DNA of 64,000 nucleotides from Ophryocystis elektroscirrha (taxonomy: Eukaryota; Apicomplexa; Conoidasida; Neogregarinorida; Ophryocystidae): contig JAQIFP010000042.1 in NCBI GenBank assembly GCA_030141585.1, forward strand, positions 1-64,000. The letters run 5' to 3'. Every line of letters begins with the position of its first letter. The first letter of the stretch is position 1. Shown piece by piece: positions 48,765 to 62,883 of this stretch. The notes under the pieces are model-generated. The model was not told where the DNA came from and did no database searches. It saw only the letters and a list, made by a program, of their open reading frames with translations. Made by a program: the position numbers and the translations under genes.

Positions 48765-51700
48765 TTACGAATTTGTTTGATCAGCGTTACTGGTATATTG
48801 TGTATCAGAATTAAGAGGATGTAATGTACGATTTGAGTCAACGCGCTGTTTTTCAGCTTGCTCAGAAGTATCAAAAAAGCCAGACTGACTTTGGGCCCAA
48901 CTATTTTGTGCAGAGGGTTCAGTAGCTTGTTGCTGTTGCTGTTGTTGTTGTTGCTGCTGTTGTTGCGCAGCAATATTCGGGTGAAATGTATTATTTCTCA
49001 TCATAGACTGCTGCATCATTGGATTCATTTGCCATGCACTGTAGTTGTACATGTTCGATGCATATTGATTTTTCATGGCTGCAGATGGGTCGAATCCCGA
49101 GTGATTTGTGTTTGACGCCTGCTGATTCCACGAAAATACTGGATTAAAATTCGATGTACTTTGATCTACTGGCATATAATAATTTGGCATTTGCTGTTGT
49201 TGTTGTTGTTGCTGTTGTTGTACCATAGGTTTTTGATAAACCATATAATCTGAAAATTAAGCATTTTTATGATTATTTAATTATTTTCAACTGCACATTT
49301 CATTCCATTAAACAAATAATCATATGTTTTTCTTAATATATTAATGAAAGTTCTACAAAAAAATTATTTGTATATAAAAAAAATTATATAATTATATATA
49401 TATATATATATATATATTTAAATTATTTAAATATATGAATTGAATAGAAACTTTTAGAATATTTATTACATGGCTATATATATATAATAATAAGCTTGAC
49501 TTTTACAAATTATTTATAAATTTAAATTAAACAAATATGAGTATATTCATTGTACTGAATTTACACGTATATTCGCATATATAGACAAATAAAACTCAGA
49601 TTAGAAATCTTTCTTACCTGAAGAACTTGGTTGATTAGTTGCACTATACATTCCCATGGTATCTTTTTTGGGTGAATTAATGTAGTATTCTTGATTAGTT
49701 GTACTGTCTTCACGTTGAGTCTCTTGAAGAGGATAAGCGCTTCTAGGTTGTTGCACTTGTTGTTGTGCAGTTTGTTGTTGTTGTTGTTGTGGCTGTTGTT
49801 GCACTTGTTGCTGTTGTGGCTGCTGTTGTTCATCATACTGTTGGTAAGCTCTAGTATCAGTGTCATCTGTGGTTTGAGTTTGATTAGGTAACCCAGACTG
49901 AGGAGGTTGAACATTTGATTGAGTTTGTTGTTGATTATTTTGTGAAGCACTTTGCTGATCCGAATAACCAGTTATTTGGCTTGGTACCAGATAAGGTGTA
50001 GCAGGTATTGAATAATTATTAAAGGATTGTTGCTGTTTAGGTGGTATTACCATGTGTGGTGATCTTTGCATATTCCGCATATGTGAATATGCTGCTGCAG
50101 ATTGCTGGTAATATAAACTAGCTGCAGCTGCAGCTGGAAATGAAGATTGCTGAAGTAAAAAATATGGATGTATCGGTACTACTGATGGTTGAGAGGACGC
50201 TGATGGTGCACCATATGCTGCAGTATTTGCAGTTGAAGGATTAGAGTAAAATCCCGCAGCAGCGGCAGCAGCTGCTGCAAAATAATTAGATGTCGTATCA
50301 AATGCGTTTGGTCGCGTAGCATTAGAATTCACGGCAGTGTTACCACTAGGAGCATTAGGATTAGCTGAAGTTAAATAATCAGGCGGTCTATTTCCCGTTA
50401 TAAGTGGAGAATATAAAGATCTAGAATCATATGTTGGAGTAAATGGAGATCTTTTAGCATATGCTGGATGTTGTCCGCATAATCTTTGATAATCTTGTAA
50501 AGTATAATGGTATGAAGAAAAAGGCTGTCCAAATGCGGTGTTCAATCTTGCTGCTGTTACAGCATTAGTTGAAGCGGCGGCAGCAGCAGCTGCAGCTGCT
50601 GAATGTCCTTGCATTGGATTAGCAGATTGTAGCGAAATAGCAGTTTTCATAAATGAACTTGTAGATTTACTGTCAGGTAATGGATATTTTCTAGGTCTTC
50701 CTCTTCTACGAGGTGGTTCCCCTGGTATAGGCCTAGGTCTTCTTCTAGTAGTTTTTTTCAATTCACTTAGTTGTTGTGTACCAGACTTAAATCTACTGGT
50801 AAATTCTCTGGTATGTATATTATCATATTCTTCGTCATCGTCATCTATCAAACCTCCTCCATTGGAATTAATTAATTCGTCATCCGTTATTCCTATCATA
50901 TCAGATACAAGCATGTCCGAATATCTTGACGATCGACTCATTATAGAACCAGAAGCATTGTTTCCGTAATTTTGAGGGTATTGTTGGGTTCCACCCATTG
51001 AACTTGTATGTGAACCGTTTCCAGCTGTAGCAGAAGACATTTGTTGAGATTGAGAACGTGCTGAACTAGATAATCCCGTTTTATTTAGCTTCAAATATTT
51101 AACATCGTCTCCATATATGCCCATATCTTCATAGGGTCTTAATCGTCCATTTCGTGTACGTGAACTCAATCTGTGATGTAGATTAGTCGAACGAGAAGTA
51201 CACAATGGTAAACTACGACGTAGAGATTCTTTATTCCATGATTCTCGATGCTCATTAACTAAATCCAAAACTGATGCATCATAGCCTGATTCTAAAATAA
51301 CAGTAGGCAAATTTTGATCTTCATCTTTTTCTGAAATAGGAACACTGTGTTTAGGCTCACTCAAGTCGAATTTTCTTTCATCATAACTAGAAGATTTTTC
51401 AGGTGAAGACGATTGATCTGAAGTTGCTACTTTCTCTACTACAGGTACAGACACTAAGTCCAAGAAACTAGGCTGTTTTAATGGACTTAGTTGGTCTGGA
51501 TCGAGTATATGTAAATTTCCCAATTTTGACTGTGCTTCAAATACCTCGTTTAATAATAAAACTTTTGCTTTACGTTTATATATTTTTGAACGAGCGTTTG
51601 CGGGTGTTTGTTCGTCTACTATAGACTGTAAAGCTGTAACGTTTGCTTGGGATAAAGGTTTCATTAATTTTTCTCTTTCTGCAGCTTGTAAGCTATATGT

Positions 51701-54700
51701 AAATTTTTTGAAGAACCTTCCAGGTATCAAATCCCCGTTTGCACCATTATTTATAGTCCAGTTTACATGTGCGTTAATTGCTGACGGAATTCCCGTAGAA
51801 AATACAAATGGAAGACAACCAATACCACTGAGAAATACCTAAAACAACATATTTTTGTATACAGATTATCAAAAATATTTTGGTATCTACACTTTTTAGT
51901 CCTAAATAAAGTTTAAAAATTATTTACTATACATATATAAGTATAAATAAATATAAATATAATAAAGATATATATATAGTTAAATATGCTTATATTATAT
52001 ATATATATATATATATATAGGACAAATATTCAGTATATTTATATATATGGCTTTTTTTTTAAAGCGATAAAGCAAAATATATGTTCAATATCTATCACAT
52101 ATTAACGTGAACCACAATTTATTCCAGGTTTATTTACCTGTATTAAATGAAGTGTGATATCAATTTTGGCCGGAAGAGGCTTAAAAACATGCCAGAACTG
52201 CTTCAAAAAAGCAGAGCTGCAGGATGAAGCTTTAGTGGCTAATGAAAGTAACCAAGAGCCCATTTCTCCTTCTTTTGTCCATGTTTGAACTTGTTGATTT
52301 AACGTAAAACTGTGCTCAAGGCAATAAGCTCTTCTAGTTGAGCCTCTTAGATCCATATTGAGTACTATCAATAATGTTTTCAAATTTTATTATCTTACAT
52401 GAAGATCTTCTGTATTGATAGTCAAATTTGCATCCCCAAAATCGAGAACAGCTCACGTGGAAACTATAATTGGTAATTATACAAGTTATAATACACATAG
52501 AAATATATATAAACATATACATAAATGTATACATATATATATATATATATATATTAGAAATAAAGATTATAAAATATATTGCAGACATATTATACTACCA
52601 TATTTCATGGAACTAGGATAGTAAAGAGTTATGTAAGCTAAACTATTTTAACAGCGTGTAAGTCTATATTTTTACCTTTGTTGACATTTAGGGAAACTGC
52701 ATTTCCATAAAGCTCCTGTTGCAAGTCCGCATATCATACAAGTTAAATTTCGCTCTGCACGTGAAGCACCAAAAGTTGAAGCAACAGCAGAATTGTCTAT
52801 CCAGTTTCCTGGACGGCTGTCATATTTTTTCAATATGCGCCCGACATGACAGACACCATTGCCTTTTAATTTCGGCGGTATAAACCACTCAACACATGCT
52901 GGGTGTACCCAATGTGGTCCTGCAGATTGATCAAAGCGCTCAGCAGATGCCTCTGAATAATCATTTTGATAATCTGAACATACACAAATAAAAAAAATTA
53001 TAAGCACATACCAGATCTAGTATCATGTGTGCGTGCTTGAGGGTTATCCAAACTACCAGCTCTCCTCATAACTAAGAACCCGTCACATCTATTACATAAA
53101 ACACAGCTGCCATATAGTGAAACATATTTCCAATAAGCAGATGGTTGTTTATCAATTTTAGTCGAGTTGTAGAAATAGTCGCATCTTGAGCAGAGAATAT
53201 ATCCCTTGCACGTGTATATAATGTATTCGACTATATCATACATTTTCCGGATGTCAAAATACTCACAATCGTGGCTACCTCTATGACCTATAAATTAAAG
53301 AAATATTACTTAAAAATTATTATTATTAATGATAAATATAAATTATTTCTAAGAACTCCTACTATTAATTATAAATTATTAATTATATTATTATTTATTA
53401 CTAATAGTTGATTAATTAAATTAATAATTATTTTTAAATACACTATTCAATATTAATAAATAAATTTAAAAAATAATATTATAATTAGTAAAATAGTGAA
53501 GTGTAGTTATTTTTCTTACTGGTTCGTCTTGATAAAGATACACGGTTTTCTGCACGTATAAGGAATTGAGGTGACTTTCTATGGTTTGAATTTGCAGTGC
53601 GCATTCTTGGTGGCTGTATAAGCTTAGAGTCTTCATGATCTTCTTTTTTTTTTTCGGATTTGATTACGTCTAATGAGTGGTCTATTTCAGCATTTTGTGT
53701 ATGGGAGTTATTTGCACTGTTGCCACTGTTATTACTGTTAATATTAGATTGTGTGGTGTTACTCCTTTCTAGCTCTTTCATCAATTTACTGCAATAAGTC
53801 ATACAGCAAACAACGCATATGCAGCAACCACAGCAACGACAGCAAAATAACGTGCGTCCAAGCACGGATGGTGAACTAGATAGGGATTTGAAGTTTTTCG
53901 TGTCATCCCCTCCACGCGAGTTATCGGAATTTCCGTTTGTATTTTCATCATTGCAAGTAGATAGCCACAACTGCCCTGGTTTACAACAGACGCAGCAGCT
54001 AAGTTGATCAAATAGATTAGGGATTTGTGTAGATATGTTTAATACATTAGAATTCTTTAAATTTGACTCTTCATCAAAATCTGTTAGCCAGCTTAGCCAA
54101 GGAGTTTCCCAGCTGGCTACCACATGTTTGGTAGTTTTGCTTAATTTTTCCACAGTATCTGAGCAAGGAGGAGTACCATTCAAAAAAACGTATAAGCGAA
54201 CAGCTAAATTCATCAAAGTCGAATAACCGTATCCTCCTAATCGCCTCAAATATAATTCATGAGTAACATGTGCTTTGTCTTCATCATGAAATAGCGATTT
54301 TACTGGTTCCGTGTATAGTAATTGAGAAATTTGCGTTGTATGTATATCCTGCTGACGAAGATCTTGGTTTACTGGATTAGATATACTCATATTATTGGAT
54401 GCAAAACCGTTATGCTCCATAGGTAATCTTTCATTATATCTGGACTGTAGCATTAAGCTATTACTAGTATTTGAGTTACTAGAATTATTACTATCTAAAT
54501 TTCCATTAGTATATATACCGCAATCAAAGCCTGCAGCAATCCAAAATGCTGAGTCAAGACATCCGTATCTTTCTGATATTAAATGTGACAGTTTTCCGAA
54601 ATGCACATCTGTTATGTGTATTACTGAATTTTTTTCCAGAGGTTTATTAATTTTAATAGTTTGTATTGGATCATATTCATATTCGTAACTTTCTAGCGAT

Positions 54701-57700
54701 ATTAAGTTAGCATTAGGTCTTTCCATACTAGGAGACGCTGTTAATTGTGCTATAGTATCATCTTTTATTGACATAGATGTATCTTCCATATTCAGTAAAT
54801 TATTATTACATGAATCTTCATTTACTGTATGGCTACGTACGTTAGGGAAGTACAAAGATACACAATCAAAGTCTTTTGAGATATTCGAATCTTTACACTG
54901 ATTTTTACATAGTAATATTTTTGATAATAAAGATGGGTGTAATAAAGTTGAATTCCACTGCTTATACTGGTTTACTTTGTTAATGTTATATTTTCCTTGA
55001 TTATAGTCCGTATAAATAGACAATTCTGTGTTTTCAGCTTGAATTTCTTCATCATTATACGTATTTGTATGCATAAAAGAATCTACACTATTAACCATTT
55101 CCGCTGATTCTTCAAATGTTGAATTGGAGGTATTTTTATCATTGATTATCATTTCTGGCGGACTTCGAGTCAACTCAAGATTGGGTTCAATTTTATAGTT
55201 AGTTGGATCTTCGTTATTCTCGGATGGATTGGCAATTGCCCTTGGTGCATAATTAGAGGACTCAGTAGGTTCTTGTGCTGATTCTGTTTTGACATCTGAA
55301 GTGGAACTCTCAAAGTCTAATAATAAATCTAAATCGGAACCGGGAAATAGGAAATCTAAACTCTCCAGAGACACATTGTGTTGTGTTATAAGAGATCTTA
55401 GCCACCAAGGTGTCAAAACAGAATGCGTTTGTGCCACGAAAAAGGCTTCTTCTTCTATCTTCTTTTTATATCTTTTTTGTTTTTCCAATGCATAATGATA
55501 TACCCGCATAGCAGGTGTTGGGGGTTTTTCCTTAGAGTGCTGTAAACAATACACTACAGGGCGTGCTTCACAGAACTCTGTTACACAATTTTTTTCTTGA
55601 GTAGCACAAGGAACATGGAATGACTTTAAACATTGAGTATGTCCACATTGTACTGGTGCAGGCCCATATTGATTACAGAATGTGCACCGTAATTTATTAC
55701 GTTCTCCATCGGAAGTATAGTCTAGATGCTGATTATATAGAAACCCATCTATAGCTAAACAACAACGTATATGAGAAAATTCCACGCTTGAAGGTTCAGA
55801 AATACTTTTTTTTATAGCACCTCCACCACTAAAACACGCATCGTATCCGCATAGAGAACAGCACGGTATACATACGTTAAATTCCTTAGTGTTTTCGCAT
55901 GTAGTCATAGGTGCGTTTGAATTAATACGATCTAATAAATCCTGTGTAAAATTTGATGCAGAGACTGACAAATCGGGATATGCAGACAGTCTCCATTCGA
56001 GTTGATTCCCAGACTTGCTATCTGATTTGTCCTCAGTATTAGTTTTGCTAGTATTTTCAACTTCATTTGTTTTAACGGAATTCAGCTTAGTTTTAATGTT
56101 TTTATTTTTTGTTTGCTGTTTATCGTTGTCTAGTCTTTTTTTGCACTCATCTATTTCTTTCTGAGTAACTACAATTTTCCATGAATACCAATGAGTAGGA
56201 GACCGAGTGTGGAGACGTGACAAAAATTGTTTACGTAATTGGGGATCAAAGCGTGCGTATGGTTGAGACGATACAGTGTTCGATGTATCTCCAGCGGCTG
56301 CTGTAGATCCTCCTTGCTGAGATGGGGGAGCAATTTGCTGGGCCAGTTTGGTTTGTTTACCAGGGTCTGTTTCGTTGATCGCAGCATTTGGTGCATTTGA
56401 TGCATTTGCAGTGGGTGTTACTGATGTTCTTGTTGTAACCCCAGAACGATTAAGACGAGGTCTTCCTCTACGTCGAGCAGAAGGTCGAGTCAATTGAGGA
56501 ACACTCATATCTAAAAACAAAATATATATCTGACTACTTGGTTGTATTTATATATTATAATCCCTCTAACTACATTTTATCCAATCTTTAAGATTAAATA
56601 TAAAATATTAAACGTATAAATATTAATAAAATTGAAGAATAAATATATTAATAGATGAAATTAATATATATATATATACGTGTACGCAATTTGTATCAGT
56701 CTAAATTGATTACCAGTTTGGCGGTCTAAATTAGACATTTCCATCATATTATCAGACTTTTTCATTAGATTAGGGTCATTAGAGCATGTAGGTGATTGAG
56801 GTGGTATGTAAGCTGCCCTTTGCTGGAAAAACTCTTGGGTTATCAACGGTTGATCATTTTCTTCGAGTAAAGTAGGGAGATACCAAACTCCAGGATTTAC
56901 TGAATTTTTATTATCCAGATTTTGAAGATCATTATTTGATATTATTTCATAAAACTCTGAAGGAGTTTTTGGACCATTTAAATGACGAATAACACACATC
57001 GCTTCAGGCACATTTTCAACCTAAACACAAGCAAATTTAAATATAAATTTATTGTATAAAAGTGTACAGTTAATATTATTATTAGACAAACTTACTTGAA
57101 GCATAACCAAACGACAACAATCGCAGTACCACTCAACATCCAAAGTAGGAAGATCTGATATTTTATTTGCTTGAAATTCTCCCAAACGTTCTTGATCAGG
57201 ACCGCAATTTTTTAGTATGGGTTTTTTATTGTCAATCTTTTCTGCTATTTCGTTAACCTTTTTATGCAATTTCGATTTAGCTTTATGATTCATTTTCCCT
57301 CCTATGTTTTCATCTAAATATGCTTCATCAACAAAGCTTTCATTTGAAGCTTCATTGGAGACAACGCTCGATAAGTCTTCATTAAACTGGTCCATACTTA
57401 GTTTCTTTTTCAACAATGGCTCGTCGTCTTCTAAATTTTTATGTAAATTGTCGGAAATATCGTCTTCCCTTTTTTTATTTGGGATAAATGTTTTCTCAGG
57501 GATATAAAGATCAATGTCATCTGGATTATTATCTTCATTATCCATACCTATCGAAGATTTTAAACGGGTATCTGCTTTTTTAATTAAACTGGGCTTAGAA
57601 ACTTTCAACATAGAGCATCCTTGTACTCTAAGTCTTCCTGTTCTTGAAGTGTTTTTAGGATTTATAGAACCATTGCCTTCTACTGCATTGATTAAAGCAC

Positions 57701-58747
57701 GGTTTTTTCGAATAGTTCGAAATCCAGATTTTACATCCATATTTTCTTCACTGGTAATTTCGAACTTCTCATCGTCAGAATATCCAGGTAAATCTTTATT
57801 TTTCATGGAAGATATATCCGAGAGCGATAAGTCTGTTTGATTGACCGTCAACTTCGGATAGCCCACACAGCTATGGTGGGCGGGTAAATAACAGGCATCA
57901 CAAAATATTATAGGATTGTCATCATATACAATTCCACTTCCACACACACAGCATAAAGCTTGTTCACTCCACCAACCTAAAAAATACATTTAGGAAATAA
58001 TCTTCATAATATAAAATTATTTGTACTACTTTGAATTTTCGTATTTTATTTAACAAAAATTTTTACATTTTGGCATAGACAAAATATAATATAAATACAT
58101 ATAAACATATATACATATATACATATATACGTATATACATATATACATACATACGTATATACATATATACATATATACATATATACATATATACATATAT
58201 ACATATATACATATATACATATATACATATATACATATATACGTATATACACATATACATATATACATATATACATATATACATATATACATATATACAT
58301 ATATACATATATGCATATATACATATATACATATATACATATATACATATATACATATATACATATATACATATATACATATATACATATATACATATAT
58401 ACATATATACATATATACATATATTTAAGTATATATATAACAGTAAACTCAACTTGAAATCAAACTATTATTGATAATTGTAAAATAGTTTAAACGTGAT
58501 AAATGTATAATAATAATAATGTTGATTAATTACTTATAATAATTATTATAATTTATTACTTGGAAGATCATTAACTGTAGGACAAACAATTCGCATGTAA
58601 TTAAGACTTCCACATTGGCGAGCCAGCGTATAAGAATGTTTCGCTGATGAAGACATACTGAAAAACTCTTTGCGATATATATTGACCATTTTCTGAAGTT
58701 ATTGAATATATAAAAAAGCTTAACAGTAAAAAAAGAACAAATGCATT

Positions 58748-58787
<40 letters not shown>

Positions 58788-61685
58788 TTAATTAATAATA
58801 AAGTTATTACCTTTTCAACAGAGGCCCAATAAGTTTCATTCTGCAGTGATTTGCGTTTATATTCGGACAAAATGTTAGCAACTCTAAGTTTAATTAAGAA
58901 TTTGATGAAATAACGTACGCTGTGCATTTGGTTTCCATAACGTTACTTAGGTGTTGAAGAAGTACTTGTTTCTCACATTCAAGTTCATCCATAGGTGCAG
59001 TAGCTTCATTGGTGTCTGGCATTTCTTGTGGATAATTTGTTGAAAAACCGCTATTATCAGAGGATTTCTTGGGTTTTTCCAAGTTTTCCTCAGACTTTTC
59101 TTTTTCATCAGAGTGCACTAGTAATAAAACTTTTCCTTCTTGATTTTGACCTTTAAACGCTAATACGGGATTTGAAGGATATTGAACATTTTCAACCATT
59201 GATTCTTTTTTTGCACTCGGAGTGGCTGTTAACGACCATTGTGACCAAAGACCAGGTTGACTTGGGAAATTTACGGTTTTAAGAGCAACTAGTGGGAATT
59301 TATTCTAAAAAAAAAAAAAAAAAGACATTAAAATTATTTTAATTTGAGCATCTAATTAATATATACAATAGCTTCTTAGCTTTTTTAAATAAAAAGCAAT
59401 ATAACTAATAGTTTAAATAAAGTTAAAGTAACTTACAAAGTCTTGAGAAGTTTGTTGAGATTCAGACTTGTCACCCTCTTTGGCGTAATCTGGACTGGTC
59501 TCATAAATAATTTCCATATCTTTCTTGCAGTCAGTAGACCATACAGGCTGAGGGCCAGAAAGTATGGTAGGTAGATGAAATAAATAAGGAATCTTTTTTT
59601 TTTCAATAGATGGATACATTAAATGCATAGGAGCACAGGGATGGTGAAGATTGTGTGGATGGTTCTTCATTGCACCATACGTGTCATTATGTAAAGGATG
59701 TATACCCTGTAATATGGTAGATGGAGTCCCAACGACAGTCGAAGAACCCGGAAAAGATACCTGTGGTATATATTCCATATATGGAGTATAGACTAGAGCT
59801 TCTTGGCCCATATATGGCAATAATGGAGTTACCGTAGCCGCAGTTGCAGACGAATGTAATATTGACCTCTTGTCATCCTGTTTGTTACTACTGTTTGAAT
59901 TATTCGACGATAAACATTTTTGTAAAATATGTTCTGGCTGCTGGGTTAAAGATTGGTAATGGGCATCGGAAACGGCTTGAAGAAATTGAGACCAAGTTTT
60001 GACGTAATTTAAAGCATTAATAAACTCATCGGAATAACACTTTTTGTCACATCCTGATAAGGGTAAATTTACTAGAACTCGAACTCCTTCAGTAGGCGCG
60101 TGCGATTGCAAAGGAGGAGTTAAATGATGATTTAATTCATATTGATCTTTAAATTGGACTTCTTCAAATATTGTTTGCAAAAATTGGGACTTATCTATTG
60201 AGCGGTGAAGCTCTGTAGCACCTAAAGCTCGACAAGCGTATTTTAGCATTTTTTGACGCCAATCTGTATTGTCGGAACTTTGTTGTTTATGTGGAGTATT
60301 CATAGGTTTTTGTATATGTTGACACTCTCCATATTGCTGAATCATTGTACGTTGCTTCAAAGTTAAATTATCAAATAATGGAAGTCCCAATAATGATGCT
60401 AAAATGACATCAAGGTTATTAAACCCGATAACTCCAGAAGATGAATTTATGCCTGAATTGGGAAGTGCACTACAATTAGTTTTTCCCGCTACTCCAGACG
60501 CAGAAGGAGGAACCATGTTATTATTACTTGTATTGATTCCAGGAATATTTTCTAACTCTTGGTGAGTGTCAAATGAAATATTTAAATCATCCATGTTTCG
60601 GTGGAACAATGCTGCCATATAAGCTTGTCCCACCAAATATTCCCAAGGACCCACGAAAAAATTATCATTAGTATTACTTTCATCTTGACGTCTCAATATA
60701 ACTGATGCATAATTTGACTGTATTTTGCTTTTTCCCTTTTTTTCTTTATTATAAGCCTTTAAAAACTGTAGTCCATATACTAGATGACCATGTAACGCAT
60801 TTATAAGCACATCCGGAACCGGTGCGAATAACGACTAAATTAATAAAAGTTAATATAAAATCATGTTTAAAAATAAATGACAGGTAAATTAATCTACTAT
60901 ATTTAAATAATTTTGATTAATTCATTTTTCGTAAAAAAAAAAAAGGTTGATACATGAATATACAAACTCATTTTTAACATTGACATTATATTCGTGATAA
61001 ACTTATTAAAGCTATACAATTTTTTAAACAAGTATGCATTCAAATTTTGCTATAAAGTTTACATTTATTAGTATTCATATTTAAAAATATATTATACTAA
61101 GATTTTTATAATTGATAATATTTTTTATAACTCGACAAGTTCTTTAATAAAAAATTATTATAAATATAATATGATTTATTGAGCGAAATTTAAAAAGTCT
61201 TGAAAAAAAAAAAAAATTTAATTGCGCATTATTATATTAGCCTTAATATAAACTTACTAAAATAATGAGGTTTTGAAAGAGTAGAAAAAAAAAGTTTTAT
61301 AAAGACTATTAAGTGATAAATAACATTAATATTTAAAAAAAATTCACGCTCTAATAATATGGTATTTTTTTCAGTCACCACAAAATTAAACATTTAATAT
61401 ATAAAGCTATTTTCTAAATATAAAAAAGCATGTAGAATGCTGATATACAAATAAAATGTATATTGAAAGTAATCACTATTCTATAAGTCAGTGTACGCAT
61501 AAATACGATGTATCTATCTATGCAATTCATAAGTGCATTTATACCTTCTCTACTTCAAGCCATAATAATTCAGCTTGTTCTTCTTTATTGTCTGCATTTG
61601 TAAAATCCGTGCTTCCTTGAACTGGTTCAGTTCGAACAGGATTCCTTTGGTAGCGACCAAAATTTCCGCTTCTTGGAACCGGCAT
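48765..61685 (-). CDS. Giant multi-PHD-finger, AT-hook chromatin protein
   Basis: This is a probable histone-tail reader, reminiscent of large PHD-finger proteins of apicomplexan GCN5-type complexes (inference). Fourteen exons: 61685-61545, 60834-59437, 59304-58919, 58883-58811, 58692-58560, 57976-57096, 57020-56714, 56510-53520, 53287-53012, 52973-52676, 52463-52399, 52364-52138, 51838-49618, 49249-48765. They sum to 9882 nt (3293 residues). A PHD finger starts near residue 715 (CCVCG, CDAC, HHSC), with its last Cys pair (WYCDCC) about 215 residues later. AT-hook RRRGRPR lies near 1120. An extended PHD begins near 1329 (CSLCG, CTFC, FHVPCA). A Cys-rich cluster ([19 protein letters not shown]) lies near 1950-2005. 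A second extended PHD ([31 protein letters not shown]) lies near 2150-2330. A second AT-hook, RRRGRPRKY, lies near 2773. The C-terminus is Gln- and Ala-rich. The N-terminal ~500 residues match nothing I know. The cellular partner is unknown. Confidence 0.88.
58097..58427. repeat. (ATATACAT)n octanucleotide minisatellite
   Basis: About 330 bp of an 8-bp unit (ATATACAT), roughly 40 copies with few substitutions, lies in the 583-nt intron just upstream of the exon that opens the first PHD finger. All three overlapping Tyr/Ile/Cys-rich minus-strand ORFs are artefacts of the array, because a unit of 8 bp passes through all three frames without stops. Confidence 0.93.
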
Positions 61686-62845
61686 TTAACTTTTAGCAAT
61701 TTTTTCGAAATTAATGACCTCGGTTTTTACACCACCAGATATTAATAAAAAAAAAAACAATTTTTTTAATTTGTATAAATCAGGTTGCAAATTCTATTTA
61801 ATAGCTGTTAAACCAATACAATATTTGAAACAGTTAATTACATGAAAAATCGAGAATTCTCTGGCAGTCAAAATAAATATTTGATATACATTAATTTTAT
61901 TAGATTTAAATAGGTACAGTCTGCTCGCATGTCGAGTAGTATTCCTGACAGATATATAGTATATATAATTGCAAGCATTTATCGTGATTATTATTGTTAC
62001 TTATGTTATTTTGATTGTTTCTTTTTTATATGTTTAAGTGAATTTCATAAAACACTTAGATTAATATATATTATAGTACAAAGTGTGTCATTCCTTTCAG
62101 CTTATTTCCTGTATGCTTTCACAGATAACTGCAATCATTTTTTCGTGAAAGTGTAAATTGGACTGCAAAAAATCAATTAATTATAAATTAATAGCTTATT
62201 TAGCATAAAATTAAGTGTTTTTTATAATAGTATGAGAAAATACAGTAATATCGCTTTTTTACTATAATTTGCATGATTATATGTATTGTGTAATCTTTAA
62301 GATAAAAAGAAACAGAGTAATACATATTTATTTTTCATAAAATATATTATGCAGTTATATAAAAGTATTATATTATTTAAAAACATTTATAGGCTAAATT
62401 ACGTTGCCTTAGATGCGTAGGAACATTATCTCGCATACAATTAGTATAATGCTTGATTCAGCAATTATCAATAAAATTTATTTAATACTGAAAAAACATT
62501 TAATATAAAAGATACGAATATGTGTGCTAAAAAAAAAAAACATTCATATATAAACTTGTATATATTTTTTTTTTTTAATTCTATGCTTATACATAGCTAT
62601 GTAAGTTTAATAATATCATCAATAAATTATTTTTTGAATTTAATTTATATAAATATATATTTAAATTAAGGTGTATGAAGAAATTCGCATTCATTTACTT
62701 TTAAGCTTGAGAAGTCTATATAAAGACATTACCGTATACATGCAAACAGTTAAATTTATTTATAAAAATAAATTTATATATATATATATATATATTCAGA
62801 GATATATATGTATATATTTACACTTTATCAATATATATTTATATC

Positions 62846-62883
<38 letters not shown>

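Noticed and set aside
58046..58452. Three overlapping Tyr/Ile/Cys-rich minus-strand ORFs
   Set aside because: All three frames are open because of the ATATACAT array. Flanking exons splice around it.
61929..62156. 75-codon plus-strand ORF starting with ATG, hydrophobic
   Set aside because: It is isolated in intergenic DNA, is rich in Tyr, Phe and Cys as expected from AT-rich DNA, and has no splice partner or family match. RNA-seq could reopen this.
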